64,000 nt of DNA from an uncultured Lachnospiraceae bacterium (GCA_905233695.1 CAJODN010000002.1:52914-116913); one strand, 5' to 3'. Positions 24,208 through 34,134 are shown, counted from the first letter of the stretch. Program-made: numbers and translations. The notes: generated by a model not told the origin, from the sequence alone.

Positions 24208-25629
24208 ATGAACAGTAACGATCAAAATGAAACAAATATACAACTTGATTATATTGATAAGCTTACAACGGTAGTTAAAGAGAAGTCCGAAGAACTCGGA
24301 CGTCCCCTTACGTATAATGTAACAACATTTGGCTGTCAGATGAATGCCAGAGATTCTGAGAAGCTTAGGGGAATACTTGATAAAGTGGGATACATTGGGA
24401 CTGATAGCGAGGATGCCGATTTTGTAATCTATAATACCTGTACCGTGAGAGAGAATGCTAATAATAAGGTGTACGGAAGACTTGGCGTGCTTTACTCCTA
24501 TAAGAAAAAGAATCCCGATATGATTATTGCCCTTTGCGGCTGTATGATGCAGGAGAATGTTGTTATCGATAAGATTAAGGAGTCGTATAGCTTCGTCGAT
24601 CTTATCTTCGGAACCCATAACATTTTCAAGTTCCCTGAGCTACTTTATAATTCGCTTATGAGCGATGATATGATTATTGATATATGGGAGAAGACTGACA
24701 GAATCGTAGAGAAGCTTCCGTCTTCTCGCAAGTATTCCTTCAAATCCGGCATCAATATTATGTTCGGCTGTAATAATTTCTGCAGTTATTGTATTGTGCC
24801 TTATGTAAGGGGAAGAGAGCGTTCAAGAAGCTCTGAAGAGATAATTGAAGAGATAGAATACCTTGTTAGGGACGGCGTTAAGGAGATAATGCTTCTCGGT
24901 CAAAATGTTAATTCTTACGGTAAGGGTTTAGACGAAGACATAAATTTGTCTAAGCTTCTTTCGAAAGTAACGAAGATAGAAGGCTTAGAGCGAATTCGTT
25001 TTATGACAAGTCATCCCAAGGATCTGTCAGATGAACTTATTGATGTTATGGCTTCAAGTCCTAAGATATGTAAGCATCTTCATTTGCCACTACAGTCAGG
25101 AAGTACTGATATCTTGGCTAAGATGAACAGGCATTATACGAAGGAAGATTATCTTGGCTTGGTAGACAGGATTCGTTCGAAGATTCCCGATATAGCGCTT
25201 ACAACCGATATTATTGTGGGATTCCCGGGGGAGACGGAAGATGATTTCCTAGAGACTATGGATGTTGTTAGGAAAGTTGAATTCGATAGCGCATTTACCT
25301 TCATATATTCTAAGAGAACCGGAACACCTGCGGCGGCTATGGATAATCAGGTTGCGGAAGATGTTATTAAGGACAGATTCGATAGATTGCTTGCCGAGGT
25401 GCAAGAGATTGGTCGTAAGAAATACGAAGAGAATGTGGGAAGAACGGAGAAGGTTCTTGTTGAAAATGTCAATGAGAAGGATAGCTCACTTGTTAGCGGC
25501 AGAATGAGTAATAATGCAATAGTACATTTCCCGGGTGACAGTTCACTTATAGGAAGCCTTGTAAATGTAAGACTTACGGAATGCAAGGGATTCTATTATA
25601 TTGGAGAGATAGATGAAGAAATGGCTTAA
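24208..25629 (+). CDS. miaB: tRNA-2-methylthio-N6-dimethylallyladenosine synthase
   Basis: Radical-SAM methylthiotransferase modifying A37 of tRNAs reading UNN codons. The 473-residue protein has three domains. The N-terminal UPF0004 domain has VTTFGCQMNARDSEKLRGIL and the other auxiliary-cluster cysteines YNTCTVREN and ALCGCMMQENV. The radical SAM domain (MFGCNNFCSYCIVPYVRGRERSR, here GCNNFCSYC) is central, and a C-terminal TRAM domain starts near VGRTEKVLVE. RimO at 48895 is its paralogue. Its last 17 bases overlap the NusG-II gene. Confidence 0.97.
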   Translation: MNSNDQNETNIQLDYIDKLTTVVKEKSEELGRPLTYNVTTFGCQMNARDSEKLRGILDKVGYIGTDSEDADFVIYNTCTVRENANNKVYGRLGVLYSYKKKNPDMIIALCGCMMQENVVIDKIKESYSFVDLIFGTHNIFKFPELLYNSLMSDDMIIDIWEKTDRIVEKLPSSRKYSFKSGINIMFGCNNFCSYCIVPYVRGRERSRSSEEIIEEIEYLVRDGVKEIMLLGQNVNSYGKGLDEDINLSKLLSKVTKIEGLERIRFMTSHPKDLSDELIDVMASSPKICKHLHLPLQSGSTDILAKMNRHYTKEDYLGLVDRIRSKIPDIALTTDIIVGFPGETEDDFLETMDVVRKVEFDSAFTFIYSKRTGTPAAAMDNQVAEDVIKDRFDRLLAEVQEIGRKKYEENVGRTEKVLVENVNEKDSSLVSGRMSNNAIVHFPGDSSLIGSLVNVRLTECKGFYYIGEIDEEMA

Positions 25630-25993
25630 GAAGCGGGATATAATCTTAATTATTGCCTTACTTCTTGTTGGAATAGTAACGCTTATTATATGGCATTTTC
25701 TGTATAACGAAACGGGCAACAAGGTTACGGTTGAACAGAGGGGCGAAGAAATAGGCACATTTCCCCTTAATAAAGATACAGAGATTCCCATTGAATATAA
25801 AGGCGAAGAAGTAAACTTCCTCGTTATAGAGGACGGTTATTGCTATATGAAGGAAGCGGAGTGCCCGGATCATTTGTGCATTAAGCAAGGTAAGATTGAT
25901 AAGGTGGGACAGACAATTGTCTGTATGCCGAATCGAGTGGTTGTTACTGTTGTGGGAGGTGACACATCGGGACTTGATTCTGTAGCGAAATAG
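25613..25993 (+). CDS. NusG domain II-containing membrane-anchored protein
   Basis: Small protein (126 residues) with one N-terminal membrane span (DIILIIALLLVGIVTLIIWH), positively charged before it, and an exterior NusG domain II-like beta domain. The domain contains YCYMKEAECPDHLCIKQGKI and IVCMPNRVVVTV; the Cys-x4-Cys and His are typical of the family. It is often found beside Gx transporters in Firmicutes, as here. Function unknown. The ATG at 25613 sits inside the end of miaB with GGAGAG 6 bases upstream. Confidence 0.87.
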   Translation: MKKWLKKRDIILIIALLLVGIVTLIIWHFLYNETGNKVTVEQRGEEIGTFPLNKDTEIPIEYKGEEVNFLVIEDGYCYMKEAECPDHLCIKQGKIDKVGQTIVCMPNRVVVTVVGGDTSGLDSVAK

Positions 25994-26008
25994 CGATGAG
26001 GTATCATT

Positions 26009-26644
26009 ATGAAGAAGTCATTACCGGCACTGGCGGTATTTCTTACATTTGCACTGATATGCAGTTATATTGAGTCCCTTATACCGATCCCCTTCGGTGT
26101 TCCGGGAATGAAGCTTGGACTTACCAATGTTGTTATAATCCTGCTTCTCTACCTTATGGGACCCTTTGATGCAATCGTAGTGTCGATTCTTAGAGTACTC
26201 CTTATTGGGTTTATGTTCGGAAATGTGTATTCACTATGCTATAGCTTGGCGGGAGGCGTACTTAGCTTTATAGTGATGTTCCTTCTCTATCGCTTCACAA
26301 AATTCAGTATGATAGCGGTGTCCGTGGCGGGAGGTTTCTCACATAACTTGGGGCAGCTGTTAGTGGCGCTATTCTTCTTCGATACGCCGTATCTTATATA
26401 TTACCTGCCGGTGCTTCTTATAACAGGAGTCGTAACCGGCGCTGTTATTGGTGTTATAGCCCAGGCGGTGTATTCGAGGGTCAGGAAGTTCGTAGATAAT
26501 CTGGATAAGAACAATAATAAGGATACTGATAAAGACGTTGATTCCGTAGAAGAAAAGTCAGATGTAATAGAAGAAAAGTCGGTTGTAATAGAAGAAAAGT
26601 CAGATGTAATAGATGAAAAGTCGGATGTAACGGATAAGGAGTAG
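26009..26644 (+). CDS. Gx transporter family / HepS component I-like membrane protein with repeat tail
   Basis: Integral membrane protein of the Gx transporter (heptaprenyl diphosphate synthase component I-like) family, 211 residues. The conserved start is ALAVFLTFALICSYIESLIP with PFGVPGMKLGLTNVVIILLLYLMG; five or six spans follow, ending in a GVIAQAVYSRV helix. The C-terminal tail (about 181-208) is four near-identical heptads of type EEKSDVI, from four 21-bp tandem repeats (26549-26632), followed by TDKE. The substrate is unknown. It lies directly before ruvA. Confidence 0.85.
   Translation: MKKSLPALAVFLTFALICSYIESLIPIPFGVPGMKLGLTNVVIILLLYLMGPFDAIVVSILRVLLIGFMFGNVYSLCYSLAGGVLSFIVMFLLYRFTKFSMIAVSVAGGFSHNLGQLLVALFFFDTPYLIYYLPVLLITGVVTGAVIGVIAQAVYSRVRKFVDNLDKNNNKDTDKDVDSVEEKSDVIEEKSVVIEEKSDVIDEKSDVTDKE
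26549..26632 (+). repeat. Four 21-bp tandem repeats inside the Gx transporter gene
   Basis: Units at 26549, 26570, 26591 and 26612 follow the pattern GAAGAAAAGTC-nGnTGTAATA. Units 1 and 3 are identical, unit 2 differs at two positions, and unit 4 is more diverged. The repeat is in frame and codes heptads of EEKSDVI type; copy number could change by replication slippage without a frameshift. Confidence 0.93.
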
Positions 26645-26648
26645 TTAT

Positions 26649-27233
26649 ATGATTGCATTCATAAATGGAATACTTGACAGTATTGACGACAACTATGTAT
26701 ACATAGATTGTAACGGCGTGGGTTACAGGGTTATGATGCCCGGGTTCGACGTGGCAGAAATCGGTAATGTGGGTGAAAATGTGAAGGTATATACACATTA
26801 CCATGTGACAGAAAACGAAATGTCCTTATACGGCTTTAATTCCGTTAAAAGTAAGAAACTCTTCGAAATGCTGATATCCGTTAACGGCATCGGTCCTAAG
26901 AATGGAATCGCAATACTCAGCGAACTAACAGCCGATGAAGTTATGAATGCGCTTGTAACAGGCGATGCTAAGGCCTTAAGCTCAGCCAAGGGCGTCGGTA
27001 AGAAGATTGCTGAGAGAGCCATATTAGAGTTGGGTAATAAGATTGATGCATCAGAGCTTATCGGTGTATCAGAGACGAATAGTGACATTTCCTTTGATTC
27101 GGAAATTGTAATGGCGTTAGAGTCTCTCGGTTATTCAAGGCAAGAGGCCAATACAGCCATTAGAAGCGCGGAGTATCAAGAAGGTATGACGGAGGAAGAG
27201 TTCTTAAAAGCGTGCCTTAAGACTATGATATGA
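26649..27233 (+). CDS. ruvA: Holliday junction branch migration protein RuvA
   Basis: Tetrameric junction-binding protein that loads RuvB. It is 194 residues with the N-terminal OB fold (MIAFINGILDSIDDNYVYID, VGYRVMMPG), the helix-hairpin-helix pair (FEMLISVNGIGPKNGIAIL, ALSSAKGVGKKIAERAILEL) and a C-terminal RuvB-binding domain (MALESLGYSRQEANTAI). It is followed by ruvB after 38 bases. ruvC is not present, and the window instead carries recU (54787). Confidence 0.97.
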   Translation: MIAFINGILDSIDDNYVYIDCNGVGYRVMMPGFDVAEIGNVGENVKVYTHYHVTENEMSLYGFNSVKSKKLFEMLISVNGIGPKNGIAILSELTADEVMNALVTGDAKALSSAKGVGKKIAERAILELGNKIDASELIGVSETNSDISFDSEIVMALESLGYSRQEANTAIRSAEYQEGMTEEEFLKACLKTMI

Positions 27234-27271
27234 TAGCATTTCTGAAATGTATTTGAAAAGAGAGAATAAAC

Positions 27272-28267
27272 ATGAAACGAATGATATCAACAGAAATAAA
27301 AACAGAAGAGACAAAAATAGAAAAGACACTAAGACCGAAGACTCTGGATGACTACATCGGTCAGGAGAATGTGAAAAGCAATCTCAAGGTATATATTGAA
27401 GCCGCTAAAAACAGAGGCGAATCCCTAGATCATGTCTTATTATACGGACCTCCCGGCCTCGGTAAGACAACACTTAGTAATATTATCGCCAATGAAATGG
27501 GTGTCAATATCAAGGTCACTTCCGGTCCTGCCATAGCAAAGCCCGGAGAAATGGCGGCAATCCTTAACGGACTTCAGGAGAATGATATACTGTTTATTGA
27601 CGAAATCCATCGCCTTAACAGGCAGGTGGAAGAGGTGCTTTATCCCGCGATGGAAGACTATGCCATCGATATTATGATCGGTAAAGGTCAAAGCGCCAAG
27701 TCAATAAGACTTGATCTTCCCAAGTTTACCCTTGTTGGCGCGACGACGAGGGCAGGCCTTTTGTCGGCACCTCTTCGCGACAGATTCGGTGTAATATTCC
27801 ACTTAGAATACTATGAGCCGGAAGAACTTGTTAAGATTTTGGATTCTTCAGCGAAAATTCTTGATGTGAAGGTTGATTCTAAGGGTGCTTACGAGATTGC
27901 AAGAAGAAGCAGAGGAACGCCTCGTCTTGCCAATCGCCTCCTTAAGAGAGTAAGGGACTTCGCTGAGGTCGAATATGACGGAGTCATAACCGAAGAAATT
28001 GCTTCTGAAGCACTTAATCGACTTAATGTGGATTCTATGGGACTTGATGTTAACGACAGGAACATTCTTCTTACGATTATAGAGAAATACAATGGTGGAC
28101 CGGTGGGACTTGACACATTATCCGCTACAATCGGCGAAGATTCGTCAACGATAGAAGATGTATATGAACCATATCTTGTTAAGCAGGGGCTTGTTAACAG
28201 GACGCCCAAGGGAAGAGTGGCCAGTGATAAGGCATTTTCACATTTTGGTATTAAGTCTCTTGAATAA
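27272..28267 (+). CDS. ruvB: Holliday junction branch migration ATPase RuvB
   Basis: Hexameric AAA+ motor for branch migration. It has 331 residues. [18 protein letters not shown] is followed by Walker [19 protein letters not shown], Walker [21 protein letters not shown], the sensor/arginine finger region [41 protein letters not shown], and the C-terminal winged helix [18 protein letters not shown]. All are intact. Confidence 0.98.
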   Translation: MKRMISTEIKTEETKIEKTLRPKTLDDYIGQENVKSNLKVYIEAAKNRGESLDHVLLYGPPGLGKTTLSNIIANEMGVNIKVTSGPAIAKPGEMAAILNGLQENDILFIDEIHRLNRQVEEVLYPAMEDYAIDIMIGKGQSAKSIRLDLPKFTLVGATTRAGLLSAPLRDRFGVIFHLEYYEPEELVKILDSSAKILDVKVDSKGAYEIARRSRGTPRLANRLLKRVRDFAEVEYDGVITEEIASEALNRLNVDSMGLDVNDRNILLTIIEKYNGGPVGLDTLSATIGEDSSTIEDVYEPYLVKQGLVNRTPKGRVASDKAFSHFGIKSLE

Positions 28268-28318
28268 AGAAGGCATTTATGATTAAATATAAGTGTTAAA
28301 ATGTTTAGGAGGAATGTT

Positions 28319-28753
28319 ATGTCGGCCAAAAAGAATACAGAAGTTTTAATAGGCGGTAAGAAATACACAATTTCCGGATATGAGGAAGAGGAATATCTGC
28401 AGAGAGTTGCATCTTATATCAATAATAAGCTTAAGGAGTATAATGATATAGATTCCTTTCGTAAATTGCAGGCCGATATGAAGTCAGTGCTTCTTGAGAT
28501 TAATATCGCCGATGATTATTTCAAGGCGAAAGAGCAGATTGAGAAGTTAGAGGGCGATAACGAGAGCAAGGATCAGGAGATATTCACATTTAAGCACGAC
28601 CTTATTAATAAGCAGGTTGAGAATGAGGAGCTTAAGAAACAGTTAGAGAAGCTGGAAAATGATAATAAGGAGTTGCTCCTTCAGAAGACGAAGCTTGAGA
28701 AGTCCTTAGAAGAATCGCTACTGGGGCCTACTACAAGTAACTATAATAACTAA
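28319..28753 (+). CDS. zapA: Cell division protein ZapA
   Basis: Stabiliser of FtsZ filaments at midcell. ATG 28319 is chosen because AGGAGG (28307-28312) lies 6 bases before it; the upstream ATG 28301 would place the ribosome binding site inside the gene. The 144-residue product has the ZapA head (TEVLIGGKKYTISGYEEEEYLQRVASYINNKL in two pieces), then a long coiled coil rich in Lys/Glu (about 65-130). It ends SNYNN and is followed by a terminator. Confidence 0.88.
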   Translation: MSAKKNTEVLIGGKKYTISGYEEEEYLQRVASYINNKLKEYNDIDSFRKLQADMKSVLLEINIADDYFKAKEQIEKLEGDNESKDQEIFTFKHDLINKQVENEELKKQLEKLENDNKELLLQKTKLEKSLEESLLGPTTSNYNN

Positions 28754-28759
28754 GATATT

Positions 28760-28791
28760 AATTCCCGACAGTATGTTGGGAATTTATTTTT
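28760..28791 (+). terminator. Rho-independent terminator after zapA
   Basis: An 11-bp stem AATTCCCGACA (28760-28770)/TGTTGGGAATT (28774-28784), with one G-T pair and a 3-base loop, followed by TATTTTTA. The U32 gene starts 13 bases further on. Confidence 0.75.
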
Positions 28792-28803
28792 AAGGGAAAT
28801 GTT

Positions 28804-30993
28804 ATGAGAGAATTAGAAGTCCTGGCGCCTGCCGGGAACTTGGAAATCTTTAAGAGTGTAATAAATGCAGGGGCGGATGCCGTGTATTTCGGCGGACAGC
28901 TCTTTTCTGCGCGTGCCTTTGCCGATAATTTTGACTTTAAGGAGAGTAGGGAAGCGCTGGAGTATGCACATTTACACGGTAAAAAGGCATATCTTACCCT
29001 TAACACCCTCGTTAAAAACAAGGAATTCAATGATGAATTATTCGACTATATCAACTTCTATTACGAGAACGGTCTTGACGGCATTATCGTACAGGATATG
29101 GGCGTTGTAAGCTTTATCCGTGACAATTTCCCTATGTTAAATGTTCATGCCTCGACGCAGATGGCTGTTTGTAGCAGAGAAGGTGTGAATCTGATGGAAA
29201 AACTTGGTCTTACCCGTGTTGTGCCGGCCAGAGAGTTGTCACTTTTTGAGATTAAGTGCATACACGATAATACCAACCTTGAACTTGAGGTGTTTGTTCA
29301 CGGAGCCCTTTGCTACTGTTATTCGGGGGATTGTCTTATGAGTTCACTTATCGGGGGAAGAAGCGGTAACAGAGGTCGATGTGCTCAGCCCTGTCGGTTG
29401 GAGTATGACCTATACTCAGAGGGTAAGCCTGTTAAGACTAAGGGTGGCTATATACTAAGCCTCAAGGACTTATGCGGCATTGACGACCTATATAACTTAT
29501 ATATGAGTGGCGTGTCGTCCCTTAAGATTGAAGGCAGAATGAAGCAGAAGCAGTATGCCTCCAATGTGGTAAATGTGTACAGAAGATATGTGGATTATCT
29601 TCTTAATAACATTTCTCAAGGCATCGACGAATACACTGTTAAGGAAAAGGACAAAAGATTTCTATTCGATCTTGGTAACAGATGCGGATTTACTAATAGT
29701 TATTACTATTATAATACTGATGATATGGTGACTTTTACAAGACCGAATCATCAAAGCAAGGATGTGGAATCGGAATATGCCGAAGAGAAATTGAAGGTAC
29801 AAGGTATATTCAATGCAAGAGTCGGAGAAGAGATAGAGTTAACCGTATCTTATAACGATAATGTCGTTACAATGCGTGGTATAGTCTGTGAAAATGCAAG
29901 TAAAAAGCCGGTTACATCAGTAGATATAGAGAAGAGACTTAAAAGAACCGGGGATACGGTATTTGAATTTGAAGATGTTACGATAAATGTTGATGATAAT
30001 ATCTTCGTTCCCCTGGGAGAAGTTAACAGGCTAAGGAAAGAGGCGTTAGAAGAGCTTAAGGATAAGCTACTTTCGGAATACAGGCGATATGAGATTGAAT
30101 CTGTCGCTGATTCGAAGGATAATTGTGAAATATTTAACAATTATGACGAGAAAGCAGGCAAGGAACAAGCTACACAAATAGAAACCATAGAACCGCTTAT
30201 CATTTCAATTACCAACAGATCCCAGCTCGACGCCATAGACGGCATCAATTCATTACCGCCTTACGACCTTGTAATATCAGTTATCGACTACGAATTATTT
30301 AAGGATATCGACAATATACGACGACACAGCAATGCAAAGCGAATCTATGCAGATTTACCCATTGTTATAAGGGAGAATAAAAGAGATGTACTTCTTGGTA
30401 ATCTTGATATCTTAAGAAAGTACGATGGATTCATTGTGTCAGGCTATGACGGCATAGGATTTATAAGAGAGAATAACCTTGAGGGAACAATTATTGCAGG
30501 CGACCATCTATATACTTACAATAACAATGCGCTTAGGTTTCTTGATAAGAACGACATAGAATATAACATTTCCCCGATTGAATTAAATCACAAGGAACTA
30601 AAGCATCGGAATAACAAGAATAGTATCCTTACGATATACGGTCGTTCGATTATGATGATTACAAGTAACTGTATTAACAAAAATTGTATTAAATGCGATA
30701 AGACCGAGAAGAACATGATTTTACGCGACAAAAAAGGTCACAGTTTCCTTGTTCGTAATAAATGCAAGATGTGTTATAATATCATCTATAATGATTTGCC
30801 GACTTGCCTTGTGGGAGAAGCTGACATGGTGGAGAGGCTTGGCTTCCGTAGTCTTAAGATAGACTTCACAGATGAAGATGTGGCAGGGGTTGAAATTGTT
30901 ATCAGACAATACATGGATGCTTATATAGGTAATAAGAGTTTTTCTATAGACTATAAGTATACTAAAGGACACTTTAACAGGGGCGTAGAATAA
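28804..30993 (+). CDS. U32 family peptidase-like protein (RlhA/YrrO type)
   Basis: Large U32 family protein (729 residues). Although called peptidases, characterised relatives such as RlhA hydroxylate 23S rRNA and need an iron-sulfur centre. The N-terminal barrel has ELEVLAPAGNLEIFKSVINAG, ADAVYFGGQLFSARAFADNF, HASTQMAVCSREG and the U32 signature SLIGGRSGNRGRCAQPCRLEY. The middle carries the family's extra domain, and the C-terminal part has a cysteine group (NCINKNCIKCDKTEKN and NKCKMCYN) likely to bind Fe-S. It ends in the typical KGHFNRGVE. RNA modification is the most likely role, but this is inference. Confidence 0.88.
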   Translation: MRELEVLAPAGNLEIFKSVINAGADAVYFGGQLFSARAFADNFDFKESREALEYAHLHGKKAYLTLNTLVKNKEFNDELFDYINFYYENGLDGIIVQDMGVVSFIRDNFPMLNVHASTQMAVCSREGVNLMEKLGLTRVVPARELSLFEIKCIHDNTNLELEVFVHGALCYCYSGDCLMSSLIGGRSGNRGRCAQPCRLEYDLYSEGKPVKTKGGYILSLKDLCGIDDLYNLYMSGVSSLKIEGRMKQKQYASNVVNVYRRYVDYLLNNISQGIDEYTVKEKDKRFLFDLGNRCGFTNSYYYYNTDDMVTFTRPNHQSKDVESEYAEEKLKVQGIFNARVGEEIELTVSYNDNVVTMRGIVCENASKKPVTSVDIEKRLKRTGDTVFEFEDVTINVDDNIFVPLGEVNRLRKEALEELKDKLLSEYRRYEIESVADSKDNCEIFNNYDEKAGKEQATQIETIEPLIISITNRSQLDAIDGINSLPPYDLVISVIDYELFKDIDNIRRHSNAKRIYADLPIVIRENKRDVLLGNLDILRKYDGFIVSGYDGIGFIRENNLEGTIIAGDHLYTYNNNALRFLDKNDIEYNISPIELNHKELKHRNNKNSILTIYGRSIMMITSNCINKNCIKCDKTEKNMILRDKKGHSFLVRNKCKMCYNIIYNDLPTCLVGEADMVERLGFRSLKIDFTDEDVAGVEIVIRQYMDAYIGNKSFSIDYKYTKGHFNRGVE

Positions 30994-31105
30994 GTCCTGC
31001 AGATAGGGGTACCCATATAGAGCGAGATCGTGTCCGGGAAGAGATTATTCGTGTAAGAGTCTTGAGTAATTGCTAATTCTGTAGGACGTATTAAGGAGTA
31101 GATTA

Positions 31106-32450
31106 ATGGCATATATCGTAGTCTACGTAAGTAGATTTTTACTTGTATTCTTATTCGCCATATATACATTTGACTGTTTCTTCTCACTCAGAAGAAATGT
31201 GAACAGAGATCGTCAGAGAAGGATGTATCACAGACAGGTAGTAATTATGTATACAATCCTAATCGATCTTAATCTGTGTATATATGTGAGTACCAACAAC
31301 ATTTTAATAATCGTATTTATGCTTGCGCAAATGGTATTCTTCGGAATCTGTATGCTTATTTACAAGAAGATATATAAGCATGCGAGCTATGCCCTTATTA
31401 ACAATATGTGTATGCTTATGACAATAAGCTTTGCAATTCTCGTTCGTCTTGATTTTGCTAATGCCATTAAGCAATTTGTAATCGCCGTTATCGGTATGGT
31501 TGCCACATGCTTTATTCCGGCACTTATCTCCAAATTAAAGCTTTGGAACAGGCTTAAATGGGTATATGCAATTGTAGGTATAGCGGGACTCCTTCTCGTT
31601 CTCGTAGTAGGCTCACGTGTGTACGGTGCTAAGATTAATATTAATCTTGGACCTATTGCTATTCAGCCGTCCGAATTTATTAAGATTGTATTTGTATTCT
31701 TCGTTGCTGCGATGCTGTATGTCTTGCCGGAAGAAGATTTGTCTAAGATGAAGATAGACTTTAGATCTCATGACTTTAGGATTGTTCTTGTTGCGACAGG
31801 TGTAGCGGCACTTCACGTACTTATTCTTGTTCTGTCTAAGGACTTGGGCGGTGCTTGTATATTCTTGTTTACCTATATAGTAATGCTCTATGTCGCCACG
31901 AGAAAACCTCTTTATCTTATAATCTGTCTCGCAGGAACAGCTGTGGGCGGTGTGCTTGTATATTACCTGTTCAACCATGTAAGAGTAAGGGTTGCGGCTT
32001 GGCAGGACCCAATGCTATCAGGTGTCGCAGTCGCTCTTTGCAATCGGAACGGGAAGTTGGTTCGGTTCAGGACTGTGCCAGGGTATGCCCGATAAGATAC
32101 CGGTTGTGTCCCAAGATTTTATATTTGCCGCAATATCGGAAGAGCTGGGAGCTATATTCGCGCTATGCCTAATATTCGTATGTATAAGCTGTCTCTTTAT
32201 GTTTTTCAATATTGCAATGGAGATAAGAGATCCATTCTATAAGCTTATTGCTTTGGGCCTGGGTACAATGTACGGAGTGCAGGTTTTTATTACGCTTGGC
32301 GGAGTTACGAAGTTTATCCCGTCAACAGGAGTAACGCTGCCGCTTGTAAGCTACGGCGGAAGTTCGCTCCTCAGTACGATAGTTTTATTTGCCATAATAC
32401 AGGGATTATACTGTAAACAGTTCGACGAAAGTAGTGTTAATGATGAGTAA
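31106..32450 (+). pseudogene. FtsW/RodA (SEDS) peptidoglycan glycosyltransferase gene, frameshifted
   Basis: SEDS-family polymerase that works with a class B PBP; here it is split into two frames. The first frame (31106-32095) encodes the N-terminal spans and motifs LGPIAIQPSEFIKIVFVFF, SKDLGGACIFLFTYIVMLY and FNHVRVRVAAWQDP, then runs out of frame. The second frame picks up as CYQVSQSLFAIGTGSWFGSGL and continues PVVSQDFIFAAISEELGAIF to a normal end with GVTLPLVSYGGSSLLST. The switch lies at about 32005-32016. Relatives usually have several residues between WQDP and GYQ, so a small deletion (length 2 mod 3) is likely. A sequencing error cannot be excluded. It overlaps the PBP gene start. Confidence 0.8.
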
Positions 32451-34047
32451 GAAGGATGATTTTAACGTAGAGGTCGTTGATTTTAATAACGAAAAGCCCA
32501 AGAAAAAAGGCAGAGCGAAGAAGATCAACGGTCCCGAAGGTCGTAAGAAACAACAGAATATAGAAGTTGAGACAATCGACAGACGTGGCAGACGGCACGG
32601 CAGAAGAGATGAATCTGCCCCCGATGGGAATGAAGAGATTGAACCGACCATTACGAATAAATCGAGAAATGTGCAATTTGCGGTTGTAATGTACGCATTT
32701 CTTGCTTTGTTCTTGGCACTCTGCGGTTATTTCGTATATTTCGTGGGCTTTAAGAGTGATGAATTCATTAACAGTCCGTACAACGCAAGACTGGAGTCCC
32801 TTGCCGACAAGGTAATAAGAGGTGATATAACCGATAGGAACGGAGTAGCCCTTGCAACATCAAGCTCTGATAATGTAAGAAGCTATCCTTACAGCAATAT
32901 GTATGCCCACGCTATCGGCTACAACAGTAACGGTATGGCGGGTGTTGAGCTTGACGGCAATTTCTATATGATTAAGAGCCATGCATTTTTCTTAGAGAGA
33001 ATTAAGAACGACCTTACGGGTGTTAAGAATAAGGGCGATACTGTTGTTACGACTCTCGATCATAAGGTGCAGGAAGTAGCCTACGATGATATGGACTACG
33101 ATGGTGCTGTTATTGCGATTGAGCCATCTACGGGTAAGATTATCGTAATGACCTCTAAACCGAACTTTAATCCCAATACGATAGACGAGAATTATAAGAA
33201 GCTGTCACAGAGCGACACATCGGTGCTTCTTAACAGGGCATCCCAGGGTCTATATGTGCCGGGTTCCACATTTAAGATTGTGACTGCTCTTGAGTACTTA
33301 AGAGAAAATGCTGCTGCTGCGCAATCCACCTTCGATTGTAAGGGTAAACTTACTGTCGATAACTACACAATTCGCTGTTATCAGGGAGAAGTACACGGCC
33401 ATATTAACTTTATGGAGGCATTTGGTGAGTCATGTAACGTAGCTTTCTCTGAGATCGGACTCGGGCTTAATAAGAACGGTTTTAACCAGCTGGCAAATCA
33501 GCTTCTGTTTAATCAGAATCTGCCTACAAGGCTAAGCCACACAAGCGTTAGTAAATTCTCTGTTGATGAGAATACCAAGGATACAATGATGATGCAGACG
33601 GCAATAGGCCAGGGACAGACAGTTGTCACACCTCTTCATATGTGTATGATTGCGGCTGCCATTTGTAATGACGGTAAGCTTATGGAGCCGTATATTATGG
33701 ATTCTGTCACCAATTATAAAGGGGTAAATGTTAAGACATTTAAGCCGAAGACCGTTGATTCCATATTGTCTCAAGCTGAAGCCGACAGAATAGAAGAATA
33801 TATGCGTTACGTTGTGACGGATGGTACCGCAACGGGGCTTAAGACTGACAAATACACGGCTTACGGCAAGACGGGAACAGCTGAATTCTCCGATAATTCC
33901 AAGGAATCACATGCTTGGTTCGTAGGATATGCCAAGAAGGATGATAAAGCCTTGGCAATAGCCGTAATTCAGGAAAAGGGCGGCTCCGGTTCTAAAGCTG
34001 CGGTGCCCATAGCAAGAGATGTATTTGATGCATATTTTAGTGAGTAG
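32440..34047 (+). CDS. Class B penicillin-binding protein (transpeptidase)
   Basis: Peptidoglycan transpeptidase paired with the upstream SEDS gene. ATG 32440 or 32443 is preferred over GTG 32434; no clear Shine-Dalgarno is visible, so it is probably coupled to the end of the SEDS frame. About 535 residues: a basic cytoplasmic N-terminus of 80 residues, one span (FAVVMYAFLALFLALCGYFV), a dimerisation region (RGDITDRNGVALAT) and the transpeptidase domain. The domain has active-site GSTFK (LYVPGSTFKIV), SCN as the SxN motif, and GKTGTAEF as KTG. All catalytic motifs are intact. Confidence 0.95.
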   Translation: MMSKKDDFNVEVVDFNNEKPKKKGRAKKINGPEGRKKQQNIEVETIDRRGRRHGRRDESAPDGNEEIEPTITNKSRNVQFAVVMYAFLALFLALCGYFVYFVGFKSDEFINSPYNARLESLADKVIRGDITDRNGVALATSSSDNVRSYPYSNMYAHAIGYNSNGMAGVELDGNFYMIKSHAFFLERIKNDLTGVKNKGDTVVTTLDHKVQEVAYDDMDYDGAVIAIEPSTGKIIVMTSKPNFNPNTIDENYKKLSQSDTSVLLNRASQGLYVPGSTFKIVTALEYLRENAAAAQSTFDCKGKLTVDNYTIRCYQGEVHGHINFMEAFGESCNVAFSEIGLGLNKNGFNQLANQLLFNQNLPTRLSHTSVSKFSVDENTKDTMMMQTAIGQGQTVVTPLHMCMIAAAICNDGKLMEPYIMDSVTNYKGVNVKTFKPKTVDSILSQAEADRIEEYMRYVVTDGTATGLKTDKYTAYGKTGTAEFSDNSKESHAWFVGYAKKDDKALAIAVIQEKGGSGSKAAVPIARDVFDAYFSE

Positions 34048-34134
34048 GAGATATATACTACAGATTAAAACCTTTAGAAAAATATAAATTAGATGATAGC
34101 GCATTATTACATCAAACCCGTGAAACTAAAATAT

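Noticed and set aside
31860..32060. Programmed ribosomal frameshift in the SEDS gene
   Set aside because: No slippery sequence followed by a stable structure was seen at the junction, and residues normally present between WQDP and GYQ appear lost, which fits a deletion or error better.
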